A stretch of DNA of 36,195 nucleotides from a virus. Every line of letters begins with the position of its first letter. Positions within the stretch are counted from its first letter, which is position 1. Location of the stretch: IMG/VR virus record IMGVR_UViG_3300021371_001011, positions 1-36,195 of that record; one strand, written 5' to 3'. Both the position numbers and the translations under genes were made by a program. The notes below the pieces were generated by a model. The model had not been told where the DNA came from. It saw nothing but the letters and a program-made list of their open reading frames with translations, and made no database searches. This document shows positions 22,605 through 30,567 of the stretch, one piece after another.

Positions 22605-24787
22605 TTCTTTCTACCTGATTTCATATTAGCACACCAGTGATACATTTTGGCCTTCTCACCACTAGCGTTTTTTGCTTTTTTACGTAGCTCAGTAACACTA
22701 CCATCGCAACTAGCACCTGCACGTTTTACACGCCCGGGTCTACTTTTGCCTTTTACTTTACCGTCTTTAAAGTTTTCTACTGTTTCCTTTTTTCCAAAAA
22801 TTCTTTGCATAAATGTTTTTCTATCATTTTTGGGTTCATCAGGATTTGGATTGGTTAAAGAATACGCTACAAGGCCGGGTTTGACATTACCATTAACTTC
22901 AATGTCCCATTCAGACTTGTCGCCCCACATCGTTAAAAATCTTTTATAAAGTCTTGCTCTATTACCGTCTTCTTTATTTGCATAGAAAGTTATTTTTTTG
23001 GCACTAGTTTTGTCCAATTGCTTCCACCATTCTATCATAGCGGTTTGGACTGTTGCAAAAATTCTAAACTCATCACCTTGCCCAGTTCGACCCATATTCT
23101 TTTGAGATTGACCTCTTGCAAATTCTATTTCATAAATGCCATCTGGATCTTCACTAATATGAATGTCTAACGCACTACCATCTTCAACTTTTCCAATAGC
23201 ACTTGAGGCTCCTGTTGGCTTTAAATATTCCCATGTTATAGGGTAAGGGTTATCAAATGCTTCGTTGGTGGGTTGTACTTTTTCCTTGCCGTCTGCAAAG
23301 TTTTCTTGTACACTACTGGCTCCAAGCATATTTACAAAAGGAATAGCAACACTTTCGATCCAGCGTGATATATCACCGTATGTGGTTATTTTTGTTTTGA
23401 ACAAATCTTTTAAAATATCATTGACTTGATTTTCTGATGCCTTGCTGGAATATGACTTATCATATTCTTTTTTTAAACGTTTAATCTGATCTTTAATCTC
23501 AGGACTTGTTAGTTCTAATAAGAAAGATCTCAGATCTACAAGGTAATACTCATTAGTATCTACAATTATTTCGTTATCAAAGCCAGCAGGCGGCCAACCT
23601 TTTTTATAGGTAGCCACTGCTTTATCTACATCAAAGTTATCTGAAAATTTCATATTACTTCCGCCTGTTAGACGACCCAACCCCAAATCTTCGATTGCAG
23701 GACTGTAATATATTTCGTTGCTCAATGGGATAAAAATATTTTGTAGACCAAACACTTCATCTTCCTCAAGCGAAGATATGTTAATATTTGCATACCTTCC
23801 TGCTGCCATGGTTGCAAATGTTGGATTTTCAATACCAAGTTTTTGCAAGACTTCTGACTGTTGTTCATTTCTTCCAGTTTTTACATTTCTGCCAGCATTG
23901 TTAGTTACCTTTTTAATAACTTTAACAACAGGTTCTGCGTCATATACAAAACTTCTAAACATAATAGGACGATTGCCCATAGCGTCTGTTATTTTTTTAA
24001 CTTTTAACAATCTGTTCTTCATATGAAAGATATTTTCAGGAACACTAACATCATCAAAAAGATTTTTGCCTTTTGCTAACATTTGTTGCCACCAACTTTG
24101 TGGATCTGGTTGTTTTCTTCTTGCTATTTGAATGTTTGATTTTGGTTTTTCAGGTTGATTTTTATTTCCCCAATTAATCATTTGTCCTATTGTGCCTGGT
24201 TTGTTTGTAGAAGGAATAATATCCTCATTGAATGCTACATCAGCATGTTTCTTAGCACTCTTGCCGTCAGGATGTTTTGGATTAATACCAACAATTTCAC
24301 CATTGATTAAATCACTGATGTTACTGGCTTTGCCAATACGGTCAAGCAATTGATGCAGTTTATCATCGGCATCATAGTTACCACTTTCGTATCCGCCTTT
24401 GCCTCTTACTTCTGTACGCTTGCCTGTTTCTGTATCTGTAATGTGTAGTACATACATATCAGCATCACGTTCTAGTTGTAGTTTGTAGCCTTCTTGGATA
24501 CTTTCGCCTTTAGCCATGTTGGTTGCAGTTCCGTACTTGACGGCTTCCCAATCTTTTCCATAGCGTTTTTTAAACTCTGCATCTGGAAGATCGTCTGCAT
24601 AGTCGTCACGTTTTTTAATTTCTGCTTTTGTAAGCTCACGCTCGTCTATTGACTCTTTAAGATAAGGTAAACTAAACCACAGTTCAAACCATTCAGGAGT
24701 ACCAGGCGTTACGCCTTTTTCCTTTTCAATGTCATGTATACGCTTTGCAGTATAACTCATGTTTTCTGTAAGTTGGTCGATCTTCAT
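22601..24787 (-). CDS. Large multi-module virion-associated protein
   Basis: A 728-residue mosaic. In order: an N-terminal MKIDQLTENMSYTAKRIHDI; a module around 50-95 with LPDAEFKKRYGKDWEAVKYG; a module around 100-195 starting GYKLQLERDADMYVLHITDT and including GINPKHPDGKSAKKHADVAF; a central region (250-510) with DLGLGRLTGG and a helical section; a domain around 525-655 resembling a GNAT-like fold (FRIFATVQTAMIEWWKQLDK...KKITFYANKEDGNRARLYKR); and a C-terminal tag of about 50 residues with KSRPGRVKRAGASCDGSVTE and MYHWCANMKSGRKK. Three of these blocks are familiar from unrelated marine phage proteins. Probably packaged in the virion. Confidence 0.65.
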   Translation of the reverse strand: MKIDQLTENMSYTAKRIHDIEKEKGVTPGTPEWFELWFSLPYLKESIDERELTKAEIKKRDDYADDLPDAEFKKRYGKDWEAVKYGTATNMAKGESIQEGYKLQLERDADMYVLHITDTETGKRTEVRGKGGYESGNYDADDKLHQLLDRIGKASNISDLINGEIVGINPKHPDGKSAKKHADVAFNEDIIPSTNKPGTIGQMINWGNKNQPEKPKSNIQIARRKQPDPQSWWQQMLAKGKNLFDDVSVPENIFHMKNRLLKVKKITDAMGNRPIMFRSFVYDAEPVVKVIKKVTNNAGRNVKTGRNEQQSEVLQKLGIENPTFATMAAGRYANINISSLEEDEVFGLQNIFIPLSNEIYYSPAIEDLGLGRLTGGSNMKFSDNFDVDKAVATYKKGWPPAGFDNEIIVDTNEYYLVDLRSFLLELTSPEIKDQIKRLKKEYDKSYSSKASENQVNDILKDLFKTKITTYGDISRWIESVAIPFVNMLGASSVQENFADGKEKVQPTNEAFDNPYPITWEYLKPTGASSAIGKVEDGSALDIHISEDPDGIYEIEFARGQSQKNMGRTGQGDEFRIFATVQTAMIEWWKQLDKTSAKKITFYANKEDGNRARLYKRFLTMWGDKSEWDIEVNGNVKPGLVAYSLTNPNPDEPKNDRKTFMQRIFGKKETVENFKDGKVKGKSRPGRVKRAGASCDGSVTELRKKAKNASGEKAKMYHWCANMKSGRKK

Positions 24788-24981
24788 TTAGTTAATCCCA
24801 AATTAAATGCTTGATTAGGAGTAGCACCAGGAACACCAAGAGGCTTTGGTTTGCCATCTTTGTTCATTGGAAAAAACTTTTTAGATTGACGTTCTGTTTC
24901 GCCAGGCTTTACATCAACAGTTGTGTTATATGCAGTAATTTTACCCACACCTGCTTCTGATATAATTTGACTGATCTTCAT
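24784..24981 (-). CDS. Small conserved phage protein (D-V-K-P-G-E-T-E module)
   Basis: A 65-residue protein starting MKISQIISEAGVGKITAYNT. The part VDVKPGETERQSKKFFPMNK followed by DGKPKPL is a module I recognise as a stand-alone or joined unit in marine T4-like phages. It overlaps both neighbours by ATGA. Its N-terminus M-K-I-S-Q-I resembles those of the 127-, 360- and 728-residue proteins (M-K-I/F-x-Q), a possible shared virion signal. Confidence 0.6.
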   Translation of the reverse strand: MKISQIISEAGVGKITAYNTTVDVKPGETERQSKKFFPMNKDGKPKPLGVPGATPNQAFNLGLTK

Positions 24982-26060
24982 CTTGTCACCATTGTTAATA
25001 ATCTTAATACTGCCATTTGTTCTGCCCCAGTACTTTGTCTAGCACTGTTTAGTGACTCTACACCTCTTCGCATAAAATCTGCATCTTCAGGTGTCATATA
25101 TTGTTTGCTTTCAAACTCTTGTATGTTACCCATAATTTTATCTATATCAATTGGAAGCTCTTGTTGCTCTTCTGCTTCTTGTTGAATGTTTCTACTATTA
25201 GCACCGCCTTTACTACGTATTGCTTGTAAGTCATCTAGTGCCTTTACTAGCGCCGCCACTTTGGTAGGCAATACTTTGTTACTGTTGAGTGCATAATCAG
25301 CATTACGGAAGCCTTGTGCGCCGCTTTGCATTTGCTTTACCATTTGCGTTGTTTGGTCAATGATGTTTTTCATCAAACTATCAATATTCATAGTGCCGTA
25401 ACCTGGCACTGCTACTGTACTTTTGTTTGGTTCGTCTTTGTTGAAGTCAGTAAGTTCTTCATCCATAAACCCTCTGAGCTTCCTACTTAGGTTAGGATGT
25501 TTTAGTTTTCGCAGTGCCTTAGCTTCGATTTGTCGTACTCTCTCTGAACCAACACCCATTGCATCGCCAACTTGTTTTAATGTATGATCTTGTGTAAATG
25601 GTTTAAGTCCAAAACGGGCTCTTATTACCATTTCTTCACGTTTTTTAAGTGCACCAAGTGAATCTGCAACTGCTTTTTCTAATTGTTCTTTGTTTACGCC
25701 TGCTAACATATCTGGATCATAAGAATCATCAGGAAACTCTGAACGTTGTCCTTTTGCTGTGATGTCTTTTTTACTAACTGTATCACTGTTTGGAATACGA
25801 CTGCCGCCAGTAGTATAACGATATGTTTTGCTATCTGGATTATAACGGGACATTTTCTGAGCATCTTCGCCCATTACACGATCAGCAAGTTTAACACCTG
25901 CACGTTTTGCAATTTTTCTAATAGCGTTAATGCCTTTACCAGTCTTGTATGCCGCTTTAAGCATAGCCATCATTACTGGCGCCGCTAGTCCTGCAACTGC
26001 CGCCATTGCCGCAACATCAGCTAATGGTGGCATATCTTCGTTTATCTGATTAAATTTCAT
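24978..26060 (-). CDS. Virion-type protein containing a sigma70 region 4 domain
   Basis: A 360-residue protein starting MKFNQINEDMPPLADVAAMA. A hydrophobic Ala-rich stretch lies at 13-36. Residues 122-200 match sigma70 region 4: KREEMVIRARFGLKPFTQDH, then LKQVGDAMGVGSERVRQIEA (helix-turn-helix that binds the -35) and KALRKLKHPN. Regions 2 and 3 are absent, so it cannot act as a complete sigma factor. The remainder is helical, Gln-rich in part. ATG at 26060 follows the preceding stop. The position among virion-associated proteins suggests it may be injected with the DNA and redirect host RNA polymerase, or be a degraded sigma-derived structural protein. Confidence 0.75.
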   Translation of the reverse strand: MKFNQINEDMPPLADVAAMAAVAGLAAPVMMAMLKAAYKTGKGINAIRKIAKRAGVKLADRVMGEDAQKMSRYNPDSKTYRYTTGGSRIPNSDTVSKKDITAKGQRSEFPDDSYDPDMLAGVNKEQLEKAVADSLGALKKREEMVIRARFGLKPFTQDHTLKQVGDAMGVGSERVRQIEAKALRKLKHPNLSRKLRGFMDEELTDFNKDEPNKSTVAVPGYGTMNIDSLMKNIIDQTTQMVKQMQSGAQGFRNADYALNSNKVLPTKVAALVKALDDLQAIRSKGGANSRNIQQEAEEQQELPIDIDKIMGNIQEFESKQYMTPEDADFMRRGVESLNSARQSTGAEQMAVLRLLTMVTR

Positions 26061-26061
26061 A

Positions 26062-26445
26062 TCACCAAGCCCTACATGACCAGTAACGTGCCTTAGTCTT
26101 TGGCCCTGGGTTATCGCAATTGTGTCTAGCTCTAAAGCTCTTACGTGCTTTGGGATTGTTTTTGCGGATACGCATAGTAGGGCGTTTAGCACTAGTGCCG
26201 CCGTGTCCAAAGTTAACTTTTTTCACATTGCCTGTTTTAGGATCTTTAACATATACTTTAAACTTTTTAACATCGCCACGCATCGGCTTGTTTAATTTAA
26301 CTTTACGTCCTTGATATTCCGCTTCAAATAGATCGCTTTCGTCTATACTGTATGCTAGATATCCAAACTCTTCATGAAAGTCTTGTGTATCTTCTAGAGT
26401 AATTTCAGTCTGCTCGACTATTTGTGTAACTTCATTTATTTTCAT
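26062..26445 (-). CDS. Basic virion-associated protein with C-terminal R-H-N-C-D-N-P-G-P module
   Basis: A 127-residue protein. An acidic N-terminal half (residues 1-45, MKINEVTQIVEQTEITLEDT) precedes a very basic half: YQGRKVKLNKPMRGDVKKFK and a C-terminal SFRARHNCDNPGPKTKARYW followed by S-C-R-A-W. The last module is familiar from many marine phage proteins, with two Cys and an aromatic end. Strong Lys/Arg content fits DNA binding inside the head. It is preceded by an unusual hairpin that pairs with its own ribosome site and includes a late promoter. Confidence 0.7.
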   Translation of the reverse strand: MKINEVTQIVEQTEITLEDTQDFHEEFGYLAYSIDESDLFEAEYQGRKVKLNKPMRGDVKKFKVYVKDPKTGNVKKVNFGHGGTSAKRPTMRIRKNNPKARKSFRARHNCDNPGPKTKARYWSCRAW

Positions 26446-26450
26446 AAAAA

Positions 26451-26493
26451 CACCCTTGGTATAACTTTAATATAAAGTATTTATCCAAGGGTG
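26451..26493 (-). promoter_or_regulatory. Hairpin that pairs with the ribosome site of the next gene
   Basis: In the minus-strand transcript, CACCCUUGG (26493-26485) pairs perfectly with CCAAGGGUG (26459-26451), with an inner AU stem (ACTTTA/TAAAGT, 26464-26469 and 26473-26478). The 3' arm holds the likely ribosome site AAGG, followed by U5 and AUG at 26445. The late promoter is inside the hairpin, so its own transcript would lack the 5' arm. A stem followed by five T could also be a terminator. Confidence 0.65.
26478..26485 (-). promoter_or_regulatory. T4-type late promoter (GATAAATA) inside a hairpin
   Basis: Minus-strand GATAAATA, one mismatch from TATAAATA, with its first base in the 5' arm of the hairpin. 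Transcription would start about 6 bases downstream, in the loop, 25-30 bases before ATG at 26445. Confidence 0.65.
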
Positions 26494-26517
26494 CAAGTTT
26501 GTAATTAAACTTTAAAT

Positions 26518-26979
26518 TTATGCGTCTTCTGTGAAGTCGTCGTCATCCACGCCTGCTGTATCGTCGTCACCAGCTTCTTCAACTTGTGCCGCACCATCAG
26601 CAAGTGATGCTGTAAAGTTCCATGGCACTGACTTACCGTCATATGCGTTGGCGCCTGTTCCGCTAGGTGCTGCTAGTGTAGCTTTACGTCCAGCAATTTT
26701 ACTTACGCCGTATGTTTCGCCATCATCCATTTTGAATGAAATAGCCATTTCACCTGATGTTAGTGCTGTTGGCAATTTGCCCCATGCTAGTTTACAGATG
26801 TGAGTTGTATCGGCTGCACCGATTTCTGATACTACAAACTTCTTTGAAGCTTTTTGTTTTACAATAAAACCTTCTTTCACGCCGCCGCCTGAATTAAAGT
26901 TTACTTTGATTTCGCTACCTGCTGCTGTTGGTCCTGTGACAGCATCAGCAAAATAACGCTTGTTTAGTGGTCTTCCCAT
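26518..26979 (-). CDS. Small structural protein (decoration-like)
   Basis: A 153-residue protein starting MGRPLNKRYFADAVTGPTAA. ATG at 26979 follows AAGGAG; a Met 15 codons earlier is unlikely. The pattern GFIVKQKASKKFVVSEIG, then CKLAWGKLPTALTSGEMAIS and a Lys-containing GRKATLAAPSG is familiar from abundant marine phage structural proteins. The tail is extremely acidic (GDDDTAGVDDDDFTEDA). Beta-rich, no Trp until the C-terminal part. It may decorate the capsid; this is inferred. Confidence 0.7.
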   Translation of the reverse strand: MGRPLNKRYFADAVTGPTAAGSEIKVNFNSGGGVKEGFIVKQKASKKFVVSEIGAADTTHICKLAWGKLPTALTSGEMAISFKMDDGETYGVSKIAGRKATLAAPSGTGANAYDGKSVPWNFTASLADGAAQVEEAGDDDTAGVDDDDFTEDA

Positions 26980-27043
26980 TTGTTTTCTCCTTGACGTTCT
27001 AGGTCTACGAGGTTGGAGCCCCATAAGCTCTATTGAGCAGTAG

Positions 27044-27051
27044 TATTTATC
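27044..27051 (-). promoter_or_regulatory. T4-type late promoter (GATAAATA)
   Basis: Minus-strand GATAAATA two bases beyond the TAA stop of the lipoprotein gene and 65 bases before the structural gene start at 26979. The leader contains a short possible hairpin (GAGC/GCTC). Confidence 0.6.
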
Positions 27052-27052
27052 G

Positions 27053-27562
27053 TTACATCGTCCATTGGGGTAAACTTCCTGTTGGTTCGTCTTGTGTTGG
27101 ATATCTTCGTATACCTAAGGCACGACTTGGTTTAAAGTAATCATATCTTACTTCGTTGCGTTGATTACCTCCTAGTATTATCCAATGTCCTTTTTCTTCT
27201 GCTATAAAAAATCCAACATGCCCTTTCCATCCTTCATTGCCTCTTGGAAAGATTACAACATCTCCACGTTGAATATCTTCAGGGTTAACTGGCTCTCCCC
27301 AATTGAGAAAACTACGTGCCATAAGTGGAACATCGCTTACACTTTCACTACCTGGTATACCATCTATTTCTAATATAGCATTGACAAAGGCTGCACACCA
27401 TTCTGTACGCACAGGATCCACACCTATAAGATCTCGTAGCTCTTGACGGTCCTGTCGTTCTTGAAGTCCTATAAATGTCTGTGCTGATGCTGTTGGATCT
27501 AAATCACGAACCGTGCACCCACTGGATAACCATCCAGCCATTAAAATAACAATCACTCTCAT
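27053..27562 (-). CDS. Lipoprotein with a Cys-His amidase/peptidase fold (CHAP-like)
   Basis: A 169-residue protein with a signal peptide and lipobox: MRVIVILMAGWLSSGCTVRD, so Cys16 would be lipidated. The mature part has TEWCAAFVNAIL (catalytic Cys), RGDVVIFPRGNEGWKGHVGF (catalytic His in G-H-V-G-F) and WIILGGNQRNEV (final polar residue), the pattern of the CHAP/TIGR02594 group of peptidoglycan amidases or endopeptidases. No clear ribosome site precedes ATG at 27562. The lipid anchor would hold the enzyme at a membrane facing the peptidoglycan, unlike the soluble endolysin at 14 kb. Confidence 0.8.
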   Translation of the reverse strand: MRVIVILMAGWLSSGCTVRDLDPTASAQTFIGLQERQDRQELRDLIGVDPVRTEWCAAFVNAILEIDGIPGSESVSDVPLMARSFLNWGEPVNPEDIQRGDVVIFPRGNEGWKGHVGFFIAEEKGHWIILGGNQRNEVRYDYFKPSRALGIRRYPTQDEPTGSLPQWTM

Positions 27563-27570
27563 GAGTATAT

Positions 27571-28314
27571 TTAGTTGTCAATAAAGAAGTTTTCTATTTT
27601 AATATAAGGTGTTGATTCATCAATGTTACATAGTATCTTACTTGTAACAACATTAACTGAAATACCATTCTGTATTTGTTTTTCAAACTGTTGTAAGAAA
27701 GGATTATGCCTTGTGTGTACCCAAATTTTAACTGCACCATATTCGCTAGCACAAATATACCAACGTATCTGTTTGTGTGTATAGTTATATATATTTTTTA
27801 AAAGTAGTTTACGAGTATCGTAATTTGTTGGATCTTTAAGTTTGGTATGTATGTCGTTTGAAAAATAACTTACATAGTTGTCAAAAGGCACAGTGCCAAG
27901 TATACGGCTTGCTGCTTTTTCTAAACTTTCTTGAGTCCAACCTTCACTAAGTTGATCAATAGTAGTATCTACATTATACTGTAGCTCAAGCCAACGTGCT
28001 AATCCAATATAACGATTGATATCATTTGATCTTGGACAATCAGAATTGGTAACGTCTTCTTCTACGGACTTGTTCTCAATAAACCTTTGTAGTGTTTTGC
28101 GGAAACTAGACAACCCTTCTCCAGCTAGTTTGGCATTTATAAATAGTTCACGATAGTATTGCCATATTGTTTCAGCTCTGTGATCCGAAAGTTCATGGTT
28201 AGTTAATCTAAAAACATCATAGTTGCTTGTTTGGTTAGGTATACACGTAAACTTTCCTGCATATGATTTAAAAGTTTGTACAGTATCATCTAATTTTTCT
28301 GCATGATCTCTCAA
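27571..28314 (-). CDS. Hypothetical protein downstream of the UV endonuclease, TTG start
   Basis: A 247-residue soluble protein (L(M)RDHAEKLDDTVQTFKSYAG...). The start is TTG at 28314, sharing bases with the TGA stop of the endonuclease gene; AGGA lies 7 bases before it and no in-frame ATG is near. Helical in the middle (YIGLARWLELQYNVDTTIDQ), with a C-terminal beta region (GISVNVVTSKILC). No family is recognised. Sharing the sigma70-like promoter at 29405 with the repair gene suggests an early role. Confidence 0.65.
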   Translation of the reverse strand: MRDHAEKLDDTVQTFKSYAGKFTCIPNQTSNYDVFRLTNHELSDHRAETIWQYYRELFINAKLAGEGLSSFRKTLQRFIENKSVEEDVTNSDCPRSNDINRYIGLARWLELQYNVDTTIDQLSEGWTQESLEKAASRILGTVPFDNYVSYFSNDIHTKLKDPTNYDTRKLLLKNIYNYTHKQIRWYICASEYGAVKIWVHTRHNPFLQQFEKQIQNGISVNVVTSKILCNIDESTPYIKIENFFIDN

Positions 28315-29378
28315 GCGGCTTTCCTTTCAAATCCAGTAAACGGATCTTTATTTAAAAAGTGTCGTTGTAGTAGCGGTGCACTAGCAAGATTCTTCATCTT
28401 TGCTTCTACCATAATATCAGCCCATTTGTAGTGAGACAATGCCCAGTCGTTACAAGCATCATTCCACATGTAATCACTGTGTGCTCTTAGTTTTTGTTTT
28501 TTATATCCGGATTCAAGTAGTGAGTCCATGTCAGGTCGGGTAGTATGATCAAAGTCTTGTAGTAGATCTTCACGTGACACACTGTAATGCATCGCAGGAC
28601 GAACACCACGCCAACTATTAATAATACGTTTAATGCGATCGTCATCCGCTTCTATATATTCTCCTGTTTTAATCCAATGGTGGTGTATGTCCAATACAAG
28701 AGCAACATCTTTTTCTAACTCTAGCGTTGCATCGAGCCCCCAGGCGTTTTCTTCGTTTTCGATAGTAATACAGTTTCGTGCTTCTGTAGACAGTCTTGGA
28801 AGGACGGCTTTGATACCGGCTGGACCTTGTCTGCCTGAGATGTGGACGTTACATTTGAAGTCTTGCCACTTTTGACCGTAACCCATCCACCTGATGATAT
28901 CCGCATGGTATTCAAACTCCTCTATAGACCGTTCAACAACATCTGGATTATCGGAAGCAAGAACGGTAAACTGACCAGGGTGCATAGACAAGCGAACATC
29001 AAGCTCACGTGCAATTTCGCCAACACCTGAGTACGCTCGCTCGAGCCGTTCTTGGAGATCTCTATCCCGATAGAAATAAGCCCAGTCACCATGAGTATAA
29101 GCAGGTAACAAATTACTGCCGATACGTACCATACGTAGTTGTTGTGGTAAGCCTCCCACATATCTAATCAACCTTTCCAAGTTAGCAACATTATCAAACG
29201 CAATCTCATACAAGCGTTGCTCTGCTATATCACGAGTTTGTCTGTTAAGCCATGTAATAGTTGTGGATCTTTCAGTATACTGCGACTGAATCTCTTTAAG
29301 TATTTTAGGCTTTTGCGTTTGGTCCGGATGCATGTATTTACACGCAAACCCGATACGCTTTAAGTTTTGATTAAACAT
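28311..29378 (-). CDS. uvsE: UV-damage endonuclease (UvsE/UVDE)
   Basis: A 355-residue TIM-barrel repair nuclease that nicks DNA 5' of UV photoproducts. Start MFNQNLKRIGFACKYMH matches the family (R-I-G-F/Y-A), and the metal-binding motifs LSMHPGQFTVLASDN (H133), NVHISGRQG, TIENEENAW and LVLDIHHHWI are all present, with a C-terminal RAHSDYMWN. Length is near that of bacterial UvsE. The ribosome site GGAG precedes ATG, and a strong sigma70-like promoter lies 27 bases upstream. T4 uses an unrelated enzyme (DenV) for this task. Confidence 0.93.
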   Translation of the reverse strand: MFNQNLKRIGFACKYMHPDQTQKPKILKEIQSQYTERSTTITWLNRQTRDIAEQRLYEIAFDNVANLERLIRYVGGLPQQLRMVRIGSNLLPAYTHGDWAYFYRDRDLQERLERAYSGVGEIARELDVRLSMHPGQFTVLASDNPDVVERSIEEFEYHADIIRWMGYGQKWQDFKCNVHISGRQGPAGIKAVLPRLSTEARNCITIENEENAWGLDATLELEKDVALVLDIHHHWIKTGEYIEADDDRIKRIINSWRGVRPAMHYSVSREDLLQDFDHTTRPDMDSLLESGYKKQKLRAHSDYMWNDACNDWALSHYKWADIMVEAKMKNLASAPLLQRHFLNKDPFTGFERKAA

Positions 29379-29404
29379 ACGCTCTCCTAAATGATTACAC
29401 TATC

Positions 29405-29433
29405 AGTATAGATGTTTAAAGATACTTTGTCAA
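29405..29433 (-). promoter_or_regulatory. Sigma70-like promoter for uvsE
   Basis: Minus strand: TTGACA (29433-29428), 17-base spacer, TATACT (29410-29405). The -35 is perfect and the -10 has one mismatch. It overlaps the last codons and stop of the radical SAM gene. Suggests early expression of uvsE and the gene after it. Confidence 0.75.
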
Positions 29434-30567
29434 GTTAAAAATTTTATCTGATTGTTTTTGTTTTGCCATAGTCTGTAAAAAGTCATTAAGTTCCCGATCA
29501 GTATATGTTTTGGTACCTAATACAATTTCTAACTGATTAATCCAAGTTTGACATTCAGTATACCACTTATCTGAATAGAAAAGATCTTGATTTAAATAAA
29601 CTAGCTCTCTTAATATTGGTATAACTTCAATACGTTTACTATGCCCTGGGTGTAGTATACCATCATTTACCCAGTTACCAGTTATACACACTTTTTTGTT
29701 ATGCTTTCTAATAATCTCAAACGACCAATGCAAATAATCTACTATTCCTGTCATAGTAAACAAACTGACAGTTGGACATAATCCAATAGTGCTAACACGA
29801 TTATACGATAGATATCGTTCCATATTTGTTTGATATCTGTCCCAGTCTAACCCCCACCGAACAAGTTCGCTTTGAGTTTCAATCGCCTCGTTGCTAAAAA
29901 CTATGTACAATTCCCATTTATCTGGTAATCTGTCATATAGTTCTATAAACTTATCTAGTTGCGAATTGGTTGTATTACCGTTGGTCATCAGTGCTAGATA
30001 TATTTTGCGTTGGTTAAACCGCTGATCACTAGCTAATAAACTTAAAAAATAATAAAAGTTTTTGCTATATGTTAGTTCACCGCCCAGAAAGCTCAATGTA
30101 TATTCATAATCTAATGTAGATAGCCAGTCTAAGAATGCTGCATAATTTTCTTCACTGGGTCGTTGTACATGATGTTCTAGATTTTTTTCCTGTGCTATTT
30201 TGTGACTACTGCCTTCATCACAGTATATACAACTCATATCACATAAGTTGTCTAGCATTATCTCAATAACTTCTATATTCTCTGATACATCTGACGGGCT
30301 GCGCCAAGTATTACGATGATCACGATAACTTGTACCAGTTTTTTCACGACTGTCCCAACAATATTCGCATTGACTATTTTCTATACCATTTAATAAGTCA
30401 TTACGTCTTTGCTGTATTGCTATACTATTGTTAAAGAAATCTGAAGTAAGTTTATCTGGAAATAATTCATAAGTAGATTTGCAACAATGGCGTAATTTTT
30501 TTGTTCCAAATGCTATATTAACATCAGTCCACGCTTTACTACATAAAGTTTGATTTGTTTTTTGCAT
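29416..30567 (-). CDS. Twitch-type radical SAM protein
   Basis: A 383-residue protein (from ATG at 30567; an in-frame Met at 30591 is the alternative and neither has a strong ribosome site). The cluster motif is DNLCDMSCIYCDEGSS (C109, C113, C116), followed by a typical SAM-barrel LGGELTYSK and LMTNGNT. Upstream of it are C9, C28, C29 and CEYCWDSREKTG, the N-terminal pattern of the twitch-domain radical SAM proteins found in phages. Such enzymes usually modify peptides or attach groups to sugars or nucleotides; the substrate is unknown. It overlaps the RyR-domain gene by 29 bases, suggesting a linked role. Confidence 0.85.
   Translation of the reverse strand: MQKTNQTLCSKAWTDVNIAFGTKKLRHCCKSTYELFPDKLTSDFFNNSIAIQQRRNDLLNGIENSQCEYCWDSREKTGTSYRDHRNTWRSPSDVSENIEVIEIMLDNLCDMSCIYCDEGSSHKIAQEKNLEHHVQRPSEENYAAFLDWLSTLDYEYTLSFLGGELTYSKNFYYFLSLLASDQRFNQRKIYLALMTNGNTTNSQLDKFIELYDRLPDKWELYIVFSNEAIETQSELVRWGLDWDRYQTNMERYLSYNRVSTIGLCPTVSLFTMTGIVDYLHWSFEIIRKHNKKVCITGNWVNDGILHPGHSKRIEVIPILRELVYLNQDLFYSDKWYTECQTWINQLEIVLGTKTYTDRELNDFLQTMAKQKQSDKIFNLTKYL

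Noticed and set aside
27563-27572. CTAAATATA before the lipoprotein gene as a late promoter
   Set aside because: Only a partial match, and it would start transcription at or past the ATG, leaving no room for a ribosome site.
28138-28145. Exact TATAAATA on the plus strand
   Set aside because: It lies inside a minus-strand coding gene, and no plus-strand gene follows; most likely chance in AT-rich DNA.
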